Below, piece by piece: positions 62,665-64,000 of a stretch of DNA of 64,000 nucleotides. The translations under genes were made by a program, and so were the position numbers. Within the stretch, counting starts at the first letter, position 1, and each line of letters starts with the position of its first letter. The notes under the pieces were generated by a model, which had not been told where the DNA came from, did not search any database, and saw nothing but the letters and a program-made list of their open reading frames with translations. Origin of the DNA: Sitta carolinensis (lineage: Eukaryota; Chordata; Aves; Passeriformes; Sittidae); assembly GCA_032173965.1 (NCBI GenBank), contig CM063289.1:25755690-25819689 (forward strand), read 5' to 3'.

Positions 62665-62955
62665 GGTTGAGGGACCAGCGCTTGTTTGGCCAACAGAAAG
62701 AGGATGTTAAAGAAAGATATCATTGCTGCTTTCCACTCTAAAATGGGAGAGAATAGTGAAGATGGAGCCAGACTGTTCTCAGAGGTGCACAGTGACAGGA
62801 TGGGAGGTGACAGACACATGCTGCAACAAAGGGAAGTCTGCCAAGATAAAGGGAGTTTTTCCGTTAATAGGGGCGGTCAAACATGAGGACAGGGGTCCAG
62901 TTTGAGCAAGGAATTGGACTAGATGACTCCCAAAGGTCCAAATTATGAACCTCTG
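62665..62955 (+). mobile_element. CR1 LINE, 3'-end fragment (plus strand), diverged
   Basis: CR1 landmarks appear in order: GGTTGAGGGACC with a short 'led-by' segment, ATCATTGCTGCTTTCCA, GATGGAGCCAGACTGTTCTC, AGAGGTGCACAGTGACAGGA, GCTGCAACAAAGGGAA, GGCGGTCAAACATG, then ATTGGACTAGATGACTCCC and AAAGGTCC. The segment between the CAAACA block and the final block has a deletion, and the terminal octamers are degraded. It is clearly an old copy. Confidence 0.88.
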
Positions 62956-63473
62956 TCTTAAACTCTTCCACGATTTCATGGAGAGATGATCATGGCTGCT
63001 TTCATTTTATTCTGTCTCAATAAATTTGATCCTATTGAGAAATCAAAGCTTTCATCACTAGTCCTACAAACCAATCTGGGCACCTGGAAAATGAGACTGC
63101 CACTTTTGTGCCTTGTCTCTGGGAGGATCCAGTGGCTCTAGAAGTGTTACCTCATCCAGTACCTTGTCCTATATTTGCTTTACAAATGGGGTCCTCAGCT
63201 GCTGCAATTCAGCAGTGCTCCCAAAGGCGCAGCAGGGCCAGTGCCAGGGGGACAGCGCTGTCTTTTATGCTGGCTGTAGCCAGTTGGTGCAGTTGGAGTG
63301 TTGTTAAAATGCACACCTGTACATCTAGCATTAACATCACTGTATTCAATTCCCTGGATGATCTCTAACAGATTATTCCAACAGAACAGTCCTTAATTTA
63401 CATGTTCCACTGCATTTGCAACCCCCCAGCATCTTATCACATTTATACCAACAGATCTGCTCTTAACCTCGGG

Positions 63474-63499
63474 GAAAAAAAGAAAAAGAAAAAGAAAAA
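63474..63499. repeat. A-rich (AAAAAG)n simple repeat
   Basis: About four units of AAAAAG follow a G run. It is low-complexity sequence in the upstream intron. Confidence 0.8.
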
Positions 63500-64000
63500 C
63501 AAACCCAACTTTCTTTACTGCCCCAGGTCCTAAAACTGGGTATCTAGCTGTGCCTGGCTGATTTGGCCTAGTTTTAATTTTGCTACTTGAATTCAACTGG
63601 CCCAGTGTACGTGATGCCCTGAAAGGAACACTCCACCCTTCTCCAGGAAAAATTCTCCAAGGGCAGGGAACAGTTTATTAAGTCCTTTTCCACAAAAGCA
63701 CAATAATGTCACCAAACCCACTCAGTCATGCAGGAGATCTGCATCAAAGAAGAATAAGAGAGATGTAATATCCTTTGGGCTGAACAGAGAGCTGGGAGAG
63801 GATTGTGCATTTGGGGGTGAACGATACCATCCATGCTACCAACAACAGGATTTTACATTTGGGCAACTTAATAGGAAATGAGGGCAGAACTGACCAGCAC
63901 TGTGAGAGATCAGCACACACAGCAGCAGCACACAGAGTGCCTGGGACCATGGAAAATACCCATTAAAAATATAACTGTCAAATTTGGATACATCTCACTG

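Larger units (their letters stand above)
40340..64000 (-). other. LRP8 upstream intron (open at window end)
   Basis: More than 23.6 kb upstream of the LA3 exon shows no LA2, LA1 or signal-peptide exon. I scanned the plus strand for the reverse complement of the D-x-S-D-E signature and found only isolated chance hits lacking the cysteine pattern. It contains two CR1 fragments, a long perfect hairpin and several simple repeats, listed separately. It is most simply the LA2-LA3 intron. Confidence 0.6.

Noticed and set aside
63061..63090. Reverse complement reading RTSDE, resembling the LA Ca-binding motif
   Set aside because: No upstream W-x-C-D-G and no following cysteine at the right spacing, so it is a chance match.

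Overview
The window is vertebrate nuclear DNA, most probably from a bird. It holds one multi-exon gene on the minus strand, widely spaced short exons with GT-AG introns, and few interspersed repeats. The only clear transposons are two CR1-type LINE 3' ends, the dominant repeat class of birds.

The gene is LRP8 (apolipoprotein E receptor 2, ApoER2), recognised from reading-frame-consistent exons and near-identical signature peptides. Sixteen coding exons lie between 40339 and 4097 and join into one open frame of 815 complete codons plus a stop. In transcript order they encode LDL-receptor class A (LA) repeat 3, LA4-6 in one exon, LA7, LA8, EGF-A, EGF-B, five exons of the six-bladed YWTD propeller, EGF-C, a Ser/Thr-rich O-glycosylation exon, two exons sharing the membrane span, the NPVY cytoplasmic tail and a 12-residue C-terminal exon. 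The signal peptide, LA1 and LA2 exons were not found and should lie beyond 64000.

Layout: 1-4096 is the AT-rich 3' UTR and downstream flank. 4097-19634 is the compact 3' half of the gene, with 14 exons and introns of 0.1-2.8 kb. 19635-25856 is a 6.2 kb intron. 25857-26219 is the CpG-dense LA4-6 exon. 26220-40210 is a 14 kb intron containing a CpG-rich patch near 28.4-28.7 kb. 40211-40339 is the LA3 exon. 40340-64000 is the start of a very large intron with no recognisable gene.

The protein is a type I membrane receptor. Its LA modules bind ligands such as reelin, ApoE-containing particles and selenoprotein P, the propeller and EGF modules act in ligand release, and the tail NPVY recruits DAB1 and endocytic adaptors. 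Several exons (LA4-6, LA8, O-linked) are symmetric phase-1 cassettes that can be skipped in frame. The proline-rich tail insert of mammals is not visible here. I saw no RNA gene, CRISPR array or second protein-coding gene I could defend.
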